Notes: generated by a model from the letters alone, not told the origin. A stretch of DNA of 6,651 nucleotides from Candidatus Moranbacteria bacterium UBA1302 (GCA_002307715.1 DBUA01000045.1:1-6651); one strand, 5' to 3'. Positions 1-5,740 are shown, counted from the stretch's first letter. Translations and numbers: made by a program.

Positions 1-1330
1 AGAGTCCGTTTGGCAGCTGGTCGTCTCGGTTGAGCGTAAAGCGTTTTATGAGTTCATCAAGACTGAATGGTTTTGTGAGGCCGCTCATATCCACTATGAT
101 ACCTTGTCCGGCATGGGAAGCCAATGTCTTTTGCATGATGAGTTTTGGTGCAGAGAATCCCATGCCTCCGTTTGAAATGAGCTGGCTGAGTTTGCGGGCG
201 GCAGTCGTATGAGATGGATCGTATATGATGGCAATGGATGCTTGCTCTTCTAAGATATGGTTTTGGCGTTCCTTGAGCATGTCGAGACGGAAGAGATTGT
301 CGGCAATATCGCGCACTTCGCTCCAATTACCGACTCGCGGGACAAGTATGAAGGCGGCGACTGGACCAACTTGGATATGCGAGACGCGCAAGAGACTGTC
401 CGGTTTCCAGGCATCGATGACTTGTGTTGTGACATTCTGAGTGTCGAGCGTTTGTATGAGTTCGAGAAAGCTTCTGATATCATCTAGGCTCATGTCGGTT
501 TTTACACTCTCGCCGAGCGCTGTCAGTAGGTCATTTATGGTGAAAATATTGAGAAATGTCCCAATCGAGAAAGCCTTGTCTTTCATCGCTTGGATGACTT
601 GCTGCTGCCGTTTCGCTCGGCCGAAATCGCCCTCGGGATCATTGTGGCGTTCACGGACATACTTGAGCGCCGTGGCACCGTCGAGCGTCTGCCAACCTTT
701 TTTGATGTCGAATGTCTCATAACTGTAATTCTTTCCGGGGTATCGCTCATCGTGGAAATCGCGGATAACATCGACTCGGATGCCACCGAGCGCTTCTACG
801 GCTTTTTCGAACCCGTCGAAATCAAGCATGACGAAGTAGTGTAGTGTGAGTCCGGTGATATTCTCGATAGCCTCTCGAACTGGACCGGTGGCATCGTGTG
901 AATTCGCACCGTATTGATAGAGAGAATTCAGTTTTGTGTAGAGGTTGGTGCCAGGGATGGGCACATAAAGGTCACGTGGTAAAGAAAGGAGCGCTACGCG
1001 CCGATGTTCCGGATCGATGCTCATTATCATGATCGTATCCGTCAGATTTTGCCCCGGATAATGCTCACCGGCGCGTCCTAAGAGAAGTATATTGATGCGA
1101 CCATTTGCTTCGCCTTTGAGCGGAGATCGGTTATGCGAAACGAAAGACCCTGCTACACCTCCAAGTTCTGACAAGAATGATGATGAGCTGGCGTTATCAA
1201 TGCGGATACCCTGGCTTACTTTTGAGCCTTTATAGATGACGAAACCGATTATCGCCATGGCGAAACAAGCAAGGAAGATAGCGGCAACGATGAGGATTCT
1301 TTGAAAAGATAAGGCTTTTTTTGGCTCCAT
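1..1330 (-). CDS. LytR-CpsA-Psr (LCP) family envelope protein, C-terminus cut by window edge
   Basis: LCP proteins are membrane-anchored phosphotransferases that move lipid-linked glycopolymers onto peptidoglycan or other cell-surface acceptors, acting outside the membrane. Reading the minus strand from the ATG at 1330 gives 443 codons with no stop before base 1. Residues 11-33 form one membrane segment after a short basic start (MEPKK), so the rest should lie outside. The LCP core begins near residue 78 (RINILLLGRAG). It has LTDTIM with D98, SLPRDLYVPI with R119/D120, DFDGFEKAVEALGGIRVDV at 171-188, and YVRERHNDPEGDFGRAKRQQ at 224-243 with the family Arg/Asp residues. From about residue 364 (ASIAIIYDPS, then TAARKLSQLI) a weak LytR_C-like domain may begin. 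A TGA lies in frame 24 bases upstream and this is the first ATG; no SD is visible. It is divergent from lepB. The family call is sure; the substrate is unknown. Confidence 0.93.
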   Translation of the reverse strand, partial: MEPKKALSFQRILIVAAIFLACFAMAIIGFVIYKGSKVSQGIRIDNASSSSFLSELGGVAGSFVSHNRSPLKGEANGRINILLLGRAGEHYPGQNLTDTIMIMSIDPEHRRVALLSLPRDLYVPIPGTNLYTKLNSLYQYGANSHDATGPVREAIENITGLTLHYFVMLDFDGFEKAVEALGGIRVDVIRDFHDERYPGKNYSYETFDIKKGWQTLDGATALKYVRERHNDPEGDFGRAKRQQQVIQAMKDKAFSIGTFLNIFTINDLLTALGESVKTDMSLDDIRSFLELIQTLDTQNVTTQVIDAWKPDSLLRVSHIQVGPVAAFILVPRVGNWSEVRDIADNLFRLDMLKERQNHILEEQASIAIIYDPSHTTAARKLSQLISNGGMGFSAPKLIMQKTLASHAGQGIIVDMSGLTKPFSLDELIKRFTLNRDDQLPNGL

Positions 1331-1347
1331 ATGGCTGTTTTTTGGAC

Positions 1348-1376
1348 TTGATTTTCAGCAAGAAATCTGTTAGAAT
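1348..1376 (+). promoter_or_regulatory. Sigma70-type extended -10 promoter for the lepB operon
   Basis: TTGATT at 1348-1353, a 17-base spacer and TAGAAT at 1371-1376, with TG at 1368-1369 giving an extended -10. Transcription would start near 1383, leaving a leader of about 58 bases before the lepB ATG at 1441. It lies in the gap between two divergent genes and is the best match there. A TTG start for lepB at 1321 would lie upstream of this promoter, which supports the ATG. Inferred from consensus match only. Confidence 0.65.
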
Positions 1377-1440
1377 AAGAGTGTTATTTTTTCGTACAGG
1401 AAATGAAGCATCGAAGCTTTTTTCTGATTTTAGAGAGACT

Positions 1441-2073
1441 ATGACGGAACATCAGAATAACCCCGTGCAGGAGCATGGCGAACAGGAATATCTCAGCGTA
1501 AGCGACTTGCTTCTTGAGATGGCTCGTGTCTTGTTCCTTGCGGCAATCATCATTATACCGGTTCGTAGCTTTTTACTCCAGCCGTTTTTTGTCGAGGGTT
1601 CAAGTATGGAGCCGAATTTCGAAGATGGGCAATATCTTGTCATCAATGAATTCGGATACAAGCAGACGATAGTCGGATCTGAAAGTGGAGTCGGTTTTTC
1701 TATTCATCCATTTCGGGAGATCGGTCGTCAGAGTATCGCCGTTTTCCGGTACCCTAAGAATCCGTCGCAGTTCTTTATCAAGCGTGTTATCGGATTGCCA
1801 GGGGAATCGATAGAAATCAGGAATAGCAAAGTCATTATTTATAATGCCGAACATCCGGAAGGCTTTGTGCTCGACGAGAACGCTTATTTGGCTAAGGATG
1901 TAGTGACAAGCGATATGCCAAAACTCGTACTGAAAAGCGATGAGTATTTCATGATGGGAGATAATCGTGAGAATAGCTATGATTCCCGTGCTATCGGTCC
2001 TATCAACAAGAGTTTGATTATCGGCAAGGTGTTGATGAGGGCGTGGCCGTTCAGCCGATTCGATATTTATTGA
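1441..2073 (+). CDS. lepB: Signal peptidase I
   Basis: Cleaves signal peptides from exported preproteins at the outer face of the cytoplasmic membrane, using a Ser/Lys dyad. The 210-residue product has a short acidic, Gln-rich N-terminus, then one membrane segment at about 28-50 (MARVLFLAAIIIIPVRSFLL). Next comes the catalytic serine box VEGSSMEP (Ser55), the lysine box FFIKRVIGLPGE (Lys114), and the box GDNRENSYDSR at 173-183. It ends with IGKVLMRAWPFSRF. All S26 family boxes are in order and the length suits a minimal single-span enzyme. The ATG at 1441 is preferred to an in-frame TTG at 1321, which lies before the predicted promoter and adds an unconserved 40 residues. There is only a weak purine run (AGAGAG) as SD. 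It is first in a run of same-strand genes, with hisS following within 31 bases. A 13-codon ORF (1403-1444) ends across its start codon. Confidence 0.95.
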   Translation: MTEHQNNPVQEHGEQEYLSVSDLLLEMARVLFLAAIIIIPVRSFLLQPFFVEGSSMEPNFEDGQYLVINEFGYKQTIVGSESGVGFSIHPFREIGRQSIAVFRYPKNPSQFFIKRVIGLPGESIEIRNSKVIIYNAEHPEGFVLDENAYLAKDVVTSDMPKLVLKSDEYFMMGDNRENSYDSRAIGPINKSLIIGKVLMRAWPFSRFDIY

Positions 2074-2104
2074 TCATATATTGTTAATCTTTTCTGTACG
2101 TCGT

Positions 2105-3556
2105 ATGACTCAGAAGAAATCTGCGAAGAAGGTTGAAGTGAAGAAAGAGAAATCGCCAGCTGCGAAGAAATCTGTCGCGAAGAAATCCGTAGTGAAGAAG
2201 AATTTGTCCGCTCCTGAGGTCAGCCAAGAAGAGATTCTGTTACAGGCACTCCGGGGTATGCGCGATATATTGCCGGATGAACAGCCGTATTGGGAGCGTG
2301 TTCGCCGAGCGTTGTCGCACGCGCAGCAGGAGTACGGTTTTCAGCGTATCGATACGCCGCTTGTTGAATTTGCTCATTTGTTCACGCGTTCTGTCGGTAC
2401 TGGAACGGATATTGTTGATAAAGAGATGTATATTTTCAATACGCGCGGTGGTGATCGTGTCGCATTGAGACCAGAGTTTACTGCTGGTATCGCTAGAGCG
2501 TTTATCCAGCATGGCATGAGCGTCCTTTCGAAGCCAGTCAAACTGTTTTCAATGGGTCCAGTCTATCGTTATGATCGTCCTCAAGAAGGGCGTTATCGAG
2601 AATTCTATCAGGCGAATTTCGATATGTTCGGTGAGAGCGATCCGATTCTCGATGCACAGACCATTCAGCTTGCTTATCGCGTCGTGCAGCAGCTTGGTCT
2701 GAAGAATATTGAGTTCCAGGTGAATTCTATCGGCACTGCGGAGTCTCGTAAGGAATATTCCAAGGCATTGGTCCGGTTTTTGGAATCGCAAAAACATAAG
2801 CTGTGTCAGAATTGCCGTGAACGCTTAGCGACCAATCCGATGCGTGTGCTCGATTGTAAGGAGGACAAGTGTATCCAATTGACCGCGCAGGCTCCGCAGT
2901 CGCTCGATTATCTCGATCAGGAATCGCGTGAGCATTTCAAGCGTTTGTTGGAGTATCTTGATGAACTCGATTTGCCGTACGCCATCAACACCCGTTTGGT
3001 CCGAGGTCTTGATTATTATACCAAGACGGTTTTTGAAATCTGGTCTGGAGACCAGGAAGGGAAGAAATATTCGCTCGGCGGAGGCGGCCGGTACGATGGA
3101 CTCATCGAATCGCTAGGGGGAGAAGCTACTCCGGCCATCGGTTTCGGTCTTGGTCTTGATCGTGTTATTCTTGAGATGAAACGGACGCAGGTGAAACCGT
3201 ACGAGTTGCCAAAACCGCGAGTTTTTCTTGCGCAGCTCGGAGATATGGCCAAGAAGAAGAGTCTTAGAATTTTTTCGGATCTGGAGAAGAGCAGTATTTT
3301 GGTAGCGGAAAGTTTCGGACGAGGCAGTCTCAAGTCGCAACTCCGCGTTGCGAATCGTCTCGGCGTCGAAATCACCATTATCATCGGCCAGAAAGAAGCG
3401 CTCGACGAGACGGCAATAGTGAAGGATATGATATCCGGAACGCAGGAGACTGTGACACAGCCGAAGCTTGTCGATGCTGTCAAGAAGATTCTGAAGAGCA
3501 ATGCCGCTCTCGGTCCCGTCATGCCGATTGTCCATACCGATGACGATGAAGAATAA
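2105..3556 (+). CDS. hisS: Histidyl-tRNA synthetase with a Lys-rich N-terminal tail
   Basis: Charges tRNA-His with histidine in the cytoplasm (class II synthetase). From the ATG at 2105 it is 483 residues. Residues 1-45 are a low-complexity Lys/Ala/Ser/Val tail with the repeat AKKSV AKKSV VKK. The catalytic core starts at LLQALRGMRDILPDEQPYW (46-63). Motif 1 leads into DTPLVEF (83-89) and ALRPEFTAGIARA (120-132). Motif 2 is GPVYRYDRPQEGRYREFYQ (151-169). A four-Cys insertion lies at 234-256 (C234, C237, C251, C256). The HisA motif is RGLDYYTKTVFEI (300-312) and motif 3 is AIGFGLGLDRV (344-354). The anticodon domain follows from about 371, with GRGSLKSQLRVANRLG at 405-420, and the protein ends in an acidic DDDEE. 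A TTG at 2081 would add eight residues but has no SD and no family support. It sits between lepB and the HIT gene and is probably co-transcribed with them. Usual bacterial HisRS is about 420-430 residues, so the tail accounts for the extra length. Confidence 0.96.
   Translation: MTQKKSAKKVEVKKEKSPAAKKSVAKKSVVKKNLSAPEVSQEEILLQALRGMRDILPDEQPYWERVRRALSHAQQEYGFQRIDTPLVEFAHLFTRSVGTGTDIVDKEMYIFNTRGGDRVALRPEFTAGIARAFIQHGMSVLSKPVKLFSMGPVYRYDRPQEGRYREFYQANFDMFGESDPILDAQTIQLAYRVVQQLGLKNIEFQVNSIGTAESRKEYSKALVRFLESQKHKLCQNCRERLATNPMRVLDCKEDKCIQLTAQAPQSLDYLDQESREHFKRLLEYLDELDLPYAINTRLVRGLDYYTKTVFEIWSGDQEGKKYSLGGGGRYDGLIESLGGEATPAIGFGLGLDRVILEMKRTQVKPYELPKPRVFLAQLGDMAKKKSLRIFSDLEKSSILVAESFGRGSLKSQLRVANRLGVEITIIIGQKEALDETAIVKDMISGTQETVTQPKLVDAVKKILKSNAALGPVMPIVHTDDDEE
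2162..2200 (+). repeat. 15-base coding repeat in the hisS 5' end (AKKSV units)
   Basis: GCGAAGAAATC occurs at 2162 and again at 2177, a period of 15 bases or five codons. It encodes AKKSV twice, followed by a partial unit VKK up to 2200. A related GAAGAAATCTGCGAAGAA at 2113 encodes the earlier KKSAKK. The units keep the reading frame, so changes in copy number would alter tail length without breaking the gene. Confidence 0.75.
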
Positions 3557-3581
3557 GCCCGTCATTGAACCTCTCATGCCT

Positions 3582-3932
3582 ATGGCCGACACTCTTTTTT
3601 CCAAGATAGTCCGAAAAGAGATTCCTGCTGATATCGTTTATGAAAATGATGATATTTTGGCGTTCAAGGATATTCATCCGATCGCTCCAGTGCATATACT
3701 TATCATTCCGAAGAAGCCGATAGAGAGTATCGCGAGTATGGAAGCTTCTGATGTCGAGGTGGTCGGTCGGATGTTTTTGGTGGCTCGTGATATCGCTCGA
3801 GACTTGAATATTTCCGAAAAAGGGTATAAACTGCTTATCCGGGTTGGTAAAGGGGGCGGACAGGAAGTGCCGCATCTCCATCTCCACTTGCTTGGAGGAG
3901 CGAAATTATTAGAAAATATACATCCAGTGTAA
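3582..3932 (+). CDS. HIT-family (HINT-like) nucleotide-binding protein
   Basis: HIT proteins are small cytoplasmic nucleotide hydrolases or transferases; the HINT branch cleaves AMP-lysine, AMP-NH2 and aminoacyl-adenylate-type phosphoramidates. Starting at the ATG at 3582 gives 116 residues, the normal HINT length, with the typical opening MADTLFSKIVRKEIPADIVY. The middle holds DDILAFKDIHPIAPVHILIIPKK, and the histidine triad is VPHLHLHLLGG (H98, H100, H102). Earlier in-frame ATGs at 3540, 3546 and 3576 exist; the first two would overlap the end of hisS, but none has an SD and the extra residues are not family-like. The gap from the hisS stop is 25 bases. A role in clearing aminoacyl-adenylates made by a neighbouring synthetase is tempting but only inferred. 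The exact substrate cannot be told from sequence. Confidence 0.93.
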   Translation: MADTLFSKIVRKEIPADIVYENDDILAFKDIHPIAPVHILIIPKKPIESIASMEASDVEVVGRMFLVARDIARDLNISEKGYKLLIRVGKGGGQEVPHLHLHLLGGAKLLENIHPV

Positions 3933-3944
3933 GGTATCTTCCGG

Positions 3945-3991
3945 CGTTCCGGGCAAGATGAGGAAGTTGATTCGGCATCTTGCCAGGGACG
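3945..3991 (+). promoter_or_regulatory. Stem-loop in the rpsU leader
   Basis: The arm CGTTCCGGGCAAGATG (3945-3960) pairs with CATCTTGCCAGGGACG (3976-3991). This gives nine unbroken pairs next to the loop, one G/A mismatch, then six more pairs including one G-U. The loop is 15 bases (3961-3975). No U-run follows, so it is not a standard intrinsic terminator. It ends 29 bases before the rpsU SD and leaves that SD free. It could be a regulatory leader, a processing site or an mRNA-stabilising end. The pairing is visible; the function is inferred. Confidence 0.6.
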
Positions 3992-4020
3992 ACAGAAACG
4001 TTTTCCCTGCACATTTCAGA

Positions 4021-4028
4021 AAGGAGGT
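4021..4028 (+). promoter_or_regulatory. Near-perfect Shine-Dalgarno for rpsU
   Basis: AAGGAGGT, seven bases before the ATG at 4036. It decides the rpsU start over the in-frame ATG at 3958, which lies inside the stem-loop. It stands out because most other genes in the window lack any recognisable SD. Confidence 0.9.
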
Positions 4029-4035
4029 CGTCTCT

Positions 4036-4290
4036 ATGATCCAAGTGAAAAGAAAAGAGCGCGAAACAGCCGAAAGTCTGATCCGTCGTTTTTCTCGCCG
4101 TGTCCAACAAAGTGGCGTTCTTCGCCGTGTTCGAAAATTGCGTTTCCGCCAGGAAGAGCAGAGCCGCGGACAGCGTCGCGATGAGGCTCTTTATAAGGTT
4201 AAAATCCGCAAGGAAATCAATCGCTTGAAGAAGCTCGGAAAATTTGACGAAGATGCGCTCCGCGACATCAAGAAGAAGATGAACCACTAG
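4036..4290 (+). CDS. rpsU: 30S ribosomal protein bS21
   Basis: bS21 binds the small ribosomal subunit platform next to the 3' end of 16S rRNA, close to the anti-Shine-Dalgarno, and helps mRNA start-site recognition. The 84-residue product opens MIQVKRKERETAESLIRRFS, followed by RRVQQSGVLRRVRKLRF, the family core (start with acidic/basic mix, LxRRFxRxxxxxGVL, then xxxR/KxxxF). The rest is a highly charged Arg/Lys helix ending LKKLGKFDEDALRDIKKKMN. Bacterial bS21 is usually about 60-70 residues, so this one carries a modest C-terminal extension. The start is fixed by AAGGAGGT at 4021. It is set apart from its neighbours by about 100 bases on each side, each gap holding a hairpin, while the other genes in the run are tightly packed. 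A weak promoter (TTGGAG 3892, 19 bases, TATACA 3917) inside the HIT gene could drive it separately; I would not rely on it. Confidence 0.94.
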   Translation: MIQVKRKERETAESLIRRFSRRVQQSGVLRRVRKLRFRQEEQSRGQRRDEALYKVKIRKEINRLKKLGKFDEDALRDIKKKMNH

Positions 4291-4304
4291 TTCGTCGCAT
4301 GCTC

Positions 4305-4349
4305 TCTAGGGTCTGAAGTTCGGATATTTTCGGCGCTTTGGACCTTAGG
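4305..4349 (+). promoter_or_regulatory. Imperfect stem-loop between rpsU and yqeY
   Basis: The arm TCTAGGGTCTGAAGT (4305-4319) pairs with GCTTTGGACCTTAGG (4335-4349) over 15 positions without a bulge, although five are G-U type pairs. The loop is 15 bases (4320-4334). No U-tract follows, so a standard intrinsic terminator is unlikely. It could protect the 3' end of an rpsU transcript or be a processing site. G-U pairs are allowed only in RNA of this strand, so the structure, if real, acts in this transcript. Confidence 0.45.
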
Positions 4350-4377
4350 ATCATGGTGAGAACCAATATCTTAAAAA

Positions 4378-4381
4378 GAGG
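4378..4381 (+). promoter_or_regulatory. Shine-Dalgarno deciding the yqeY start
   Basis: GAGG in the purine run AAGAGGAAA, seven bases before the ATG at 4389. It favours this start over in-frame ATG 4353 and TTG 4338, which have no SD. Confidence 0.75.
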
Positions 4382-4388
4382 AAATCAT

Positions 4389-4841
4389 ATGTTGCTTTAT
4401 CAAACCATCAGTGACCATCTCAAAGAAGCCATGAAGTCCGGTGATGTCATGCGTCGTGATACGATTCGCATGCTTCAGAGCGCGATAAAGAATGTAGCGA
4501 TAGAAAAGCGTCTTGCTGCGACCGAGCTTTCGGATCAAGATATCGAAGGAGTCATACGAAAATTGGTGAAGCAGCGCAAAGACAGCATCGAGCAATATCG
4601 CGCCGGCGGCCGAGAAGATTTAGCTGAGAAAGAAGCTGCTGAATGCGCGATTCTTGAAGGATATCTGCCGCAGGCGATGCCGGAAGCTGAACTCAAAGCA
4701 CTGGTCGAAGAGGCTCTCAAGGAAGCAGGGATTGCTGAGAAGGCGAAGATGGGGCAGGCGATGGGTGCGGTCATGAAGAAGGTGGCCGGGCGCGCTTCAG
4801 GTGATGATGTGCGTCGTGTCGTTGAATCACTGCTCGCTTGA
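4389..4841 (+). CDS. yqeY: GatB/YqeY domain protein
   Basis: A stand-alone relative of the C-terminal tRNA-binding domain of GatB, the amidotransferase subunit that converts Glu-tRNA-Gln or Asp-tRNA-Asn. The role of free YqeY proteins is not settled; a tRNA-linked role is assumed from the domain. The 150-residue product begins MLLYQTISDHLKEAMKSGDV, then RRDTIRMLQSAIKN, the usual family opening. It continues with EGVIRKLVKQRKDSIEQYRAGGREDLAEKEAAE and ILEGYLPQAMPEAEL, and ends in the small helical domain MGQAMGAVMKKVAGRASGDDVRRVVE. Length and motif order are normal. Its stop (4839-4841) overlaps a possible TTG start of ybeY and lies eight bases before the ybeY ATG, suggesting coupled translation. 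Confidence 0.94.
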   Translation: MLLYQTISDHLKEAMKSGDVMRRDTIRMLQSAIKNVAIEKRLAATELSDQDIEGVIRKLVKQRKDSIEQYRAGGREDLAEKEAAECAILEGYLPQAMPEAELKALVEEALKEAGIAEKAKMGQAMGAVMKKVAGRASGDDVRRVVESLLA

Positions 4842-4849
4842 TTCTTGAT

Positions 4850-5323
4850 ATGCGTCTTGACTTCGAATATACGGTAGAGGAAAAAGCCCCGTTTGATGAG
4901 GATTTTTTGCGTGAGATTGCTCGCATGACGATTGAAGCGGCAGCTATCCCGTCATTCGCTCATAAGACGGTATCGCTTTCGGCGATTGCTGTTACGGAAG
5001 AGAAAATCCGTGAGTTGAATCGGACGTATCGTAGCCACGATACGGTTACTGACATCTTATCTTTCGGAGAGTATACTGATACTGAGGCTATCATCGACGA
5101 GCATGCTGATGTTGTTTTTATCGGTGAATTATTTTTCAGTCCGGCGTTCATAGGTCGAGCAGCCCATGAAGATGGCGTATCTGATGAGCATGAGATGGCG
5201 TTCATATTTTCGCATGGTGTCCTGCATCTTCTCGGTTTTGATCATAGTGATGAGATGTTCGCTCTTCAGGATCAGGTGACGGAAAGTTTTCTTGATCGGC
5301 GTGATAATAAAAAAGCGGTATGA
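4850..5323 (+). CDS. ybeY: YbeY, zinc-dependent rRNA-maturation endoribonuclease
   Basis: YbeY is a single-strand endoribonuclease needed for 16S rRNA 3'-end maturation and ribosome quality control. From the ATG at 4850 it has 157 residues, a normal length. Key sites are LNRTYRSHDTVTDILSF (56-72) with the conserved Arg61 and the zinc motif HGVLHLLGFDH with H122, H126 and H132. The segment DVVFIGELFFSP (87-98) matches the family strand before the active site. A TTG at 4838 would add four residues (MILD) and overlap the yqeY stop; neither start has an SD, so reinitiation after yqeY is likely. The stop overlaps the dgkA ATG (ATGA at 5320). A nuclease trimming the 16S 3' end, close to where bS21 binds, sits two genes after rpsU. 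Confidence 0.95.
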   Translation: MRLDFEYTVEEKAPFDEDFLREIARMTIEAAAIPSFAHKTVSLSAIAVTEEKIRELNRTYRSHDTVTDILSFGEYTDTEAIIDEHADVVFIGELFFSPAFIGRAAHEDGVSDEHEMAFIFSHGVLHLLGFDHSDEMFALQDQVTESFLDRRDNKKAV

Positions 5324-5670
5324 AGAATTTTTTCAAGAGCTTTTTGTATGCGTTTCGCGGAATCGGGTTCGCCATTCGGCGAGAGCGTAATTTTCAGATA
5401 GAGTGTGCGGCCGGTATCGTGATTACGATACTCATGTTTCTTTTCCCGCTTTCCACGGAGGAGCGTTCCGTGCTTGTCCTTACTATGGCAGCCGTATTTG
5501 AGCTTGAATTGGTCAACACGGCGCTTGAACGAGTCATGGATATTTTGAAGCCGCGCATACATCCGTATGCCAGAGTTGTCAAAGATGTCATGGCAGGAGC
5601 AGTTGTCATATCCGCCTGCGCTGCGGTTATTGTTGGCATCATCATATTTTCCCCGTATCTTTTCGTATGA
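5320..5670 (+). CDS. dgkA: Diacylglycerol / undecaprenol kinase family protein
   Basis: A small integral membrane kinase of the DgkA family. Gram-positive-type members phosphorylate undecaprenol to replenish the lipid carrier for cell-wall polymers; Proteobacterial ones act on diacylglycerol. The 116-residue product has an amphipathic N-terminus (FFKSFLYAFRGIGFAIR), RERNFQIE at 21-28, and three membrane segments at about 29-44, 51-67 and 91-111. The catalytic signature is FELELVNTALERVMD (60-74), with E63, N66 and E70, followed by KPRIHPYARVVKDVMAGAV with K88/D89. It starts at the ATGA overlap with ybeY, so translation is probably coupled. The ybeY-dgkA pairing is also common in other bacteria. 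The nearby LCP gene, which uses lipid-linked polymers, fits an undecaprenol-kinase role, but the substrate is inferred. Confidence 0.92.
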   Translation: MKNFFKSFLYAFRGIGFAIRRERNFQIECAAGIVITILMFLFPLSTEERSVLVLTMAAVFELELVNTALERVMDILKPRIHPYARVVKDVMAGAVVISACAAVIVGIIIFSPYLFV

Positions 5671-5703
5671 GTCAGGCATGCGGATGCGAGCGGATTCTTT
5701 TGG

Positions 5704-5733
5704 TTGCATAAAACTGATCTTTTGAGATATAAT
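5704..5733 (+). promoter_or_regulatory. Sigma70-type promoter for ftsA
   Basis: TTGCAT at 5704-5709, an 18-base spacer and a perfect TATAAT at 5728-5733. Transcription would start near 5740, almost at the strong SD at 5741, leaving a leader of about 75 bases before the ftsA ATG. It lies in the only non-coding gap between dgkA and ftsA. It suggests the division gene is transcribed on its own as well as, or instead of, by read-through from upstream. Confidence 0.7.
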
Positions 5734-5740
5734 ATGGCCC

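Noticed and set aside
1321..1440. In-frame TTG start for lepB at 1321, adding 40 residues
   Set aside because: It lies upstream of the predicted promoter, overlaps the LCP start on the other strand, has no SD, and the added residues are not like the family.
2081..2104. TTG start for hisS at 2081
   Set aside because: No SD, adds only eight residues without family support; the ATG at 2105 is simpler. The choice does not change the Lys-rich tail.
2804..2875. Four-Cys cluster in HisRS as a new zinc site
   Set aside because: A Cys-rich insertion of this kind (CxxC then CKxxxxC) is known in many bacterial HisRS proteins, so it is not novel.
3016..4012. Long minus-strand ORFs opposite hisS, HIT and rpsU
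   Set aside because: Low-complexity Ser/Arg-rich translations antisense to well-supported genes, with no motifs; shadows of the coding strand.
3958..4035. Longer rpsU reading frame starting at ATG 3958
   Set aside because: The frame is open, but this ATG lies inside the stem-loop and the perfect SD points to 4036; bS21 proteins start at this point.
3945..4349. Intrinsic terminators after HIT and after rpsU
   Set aside because: Both hairpins lack a following U-run and are AU/GU-mixed rather than compact GC stems; treated as leader or processing structures instead.
2071..5670. TGA recoded as glycine (Gracilibacteria/Absconditabacteria code)
   Set aside because: lepB, yqeY, ybeY and dgkA all end at TGA at normal family lengths, with the next genes starting at or near these points.
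5667..5711. 14-codon ORF after dgkA (MSQACGCERILLVA) with an ATGA overlap
   Set aside because: No SD, no family, and it runs into the ftsA promoter. One short chance ORF of this size is expected; worth recall only if conserved.
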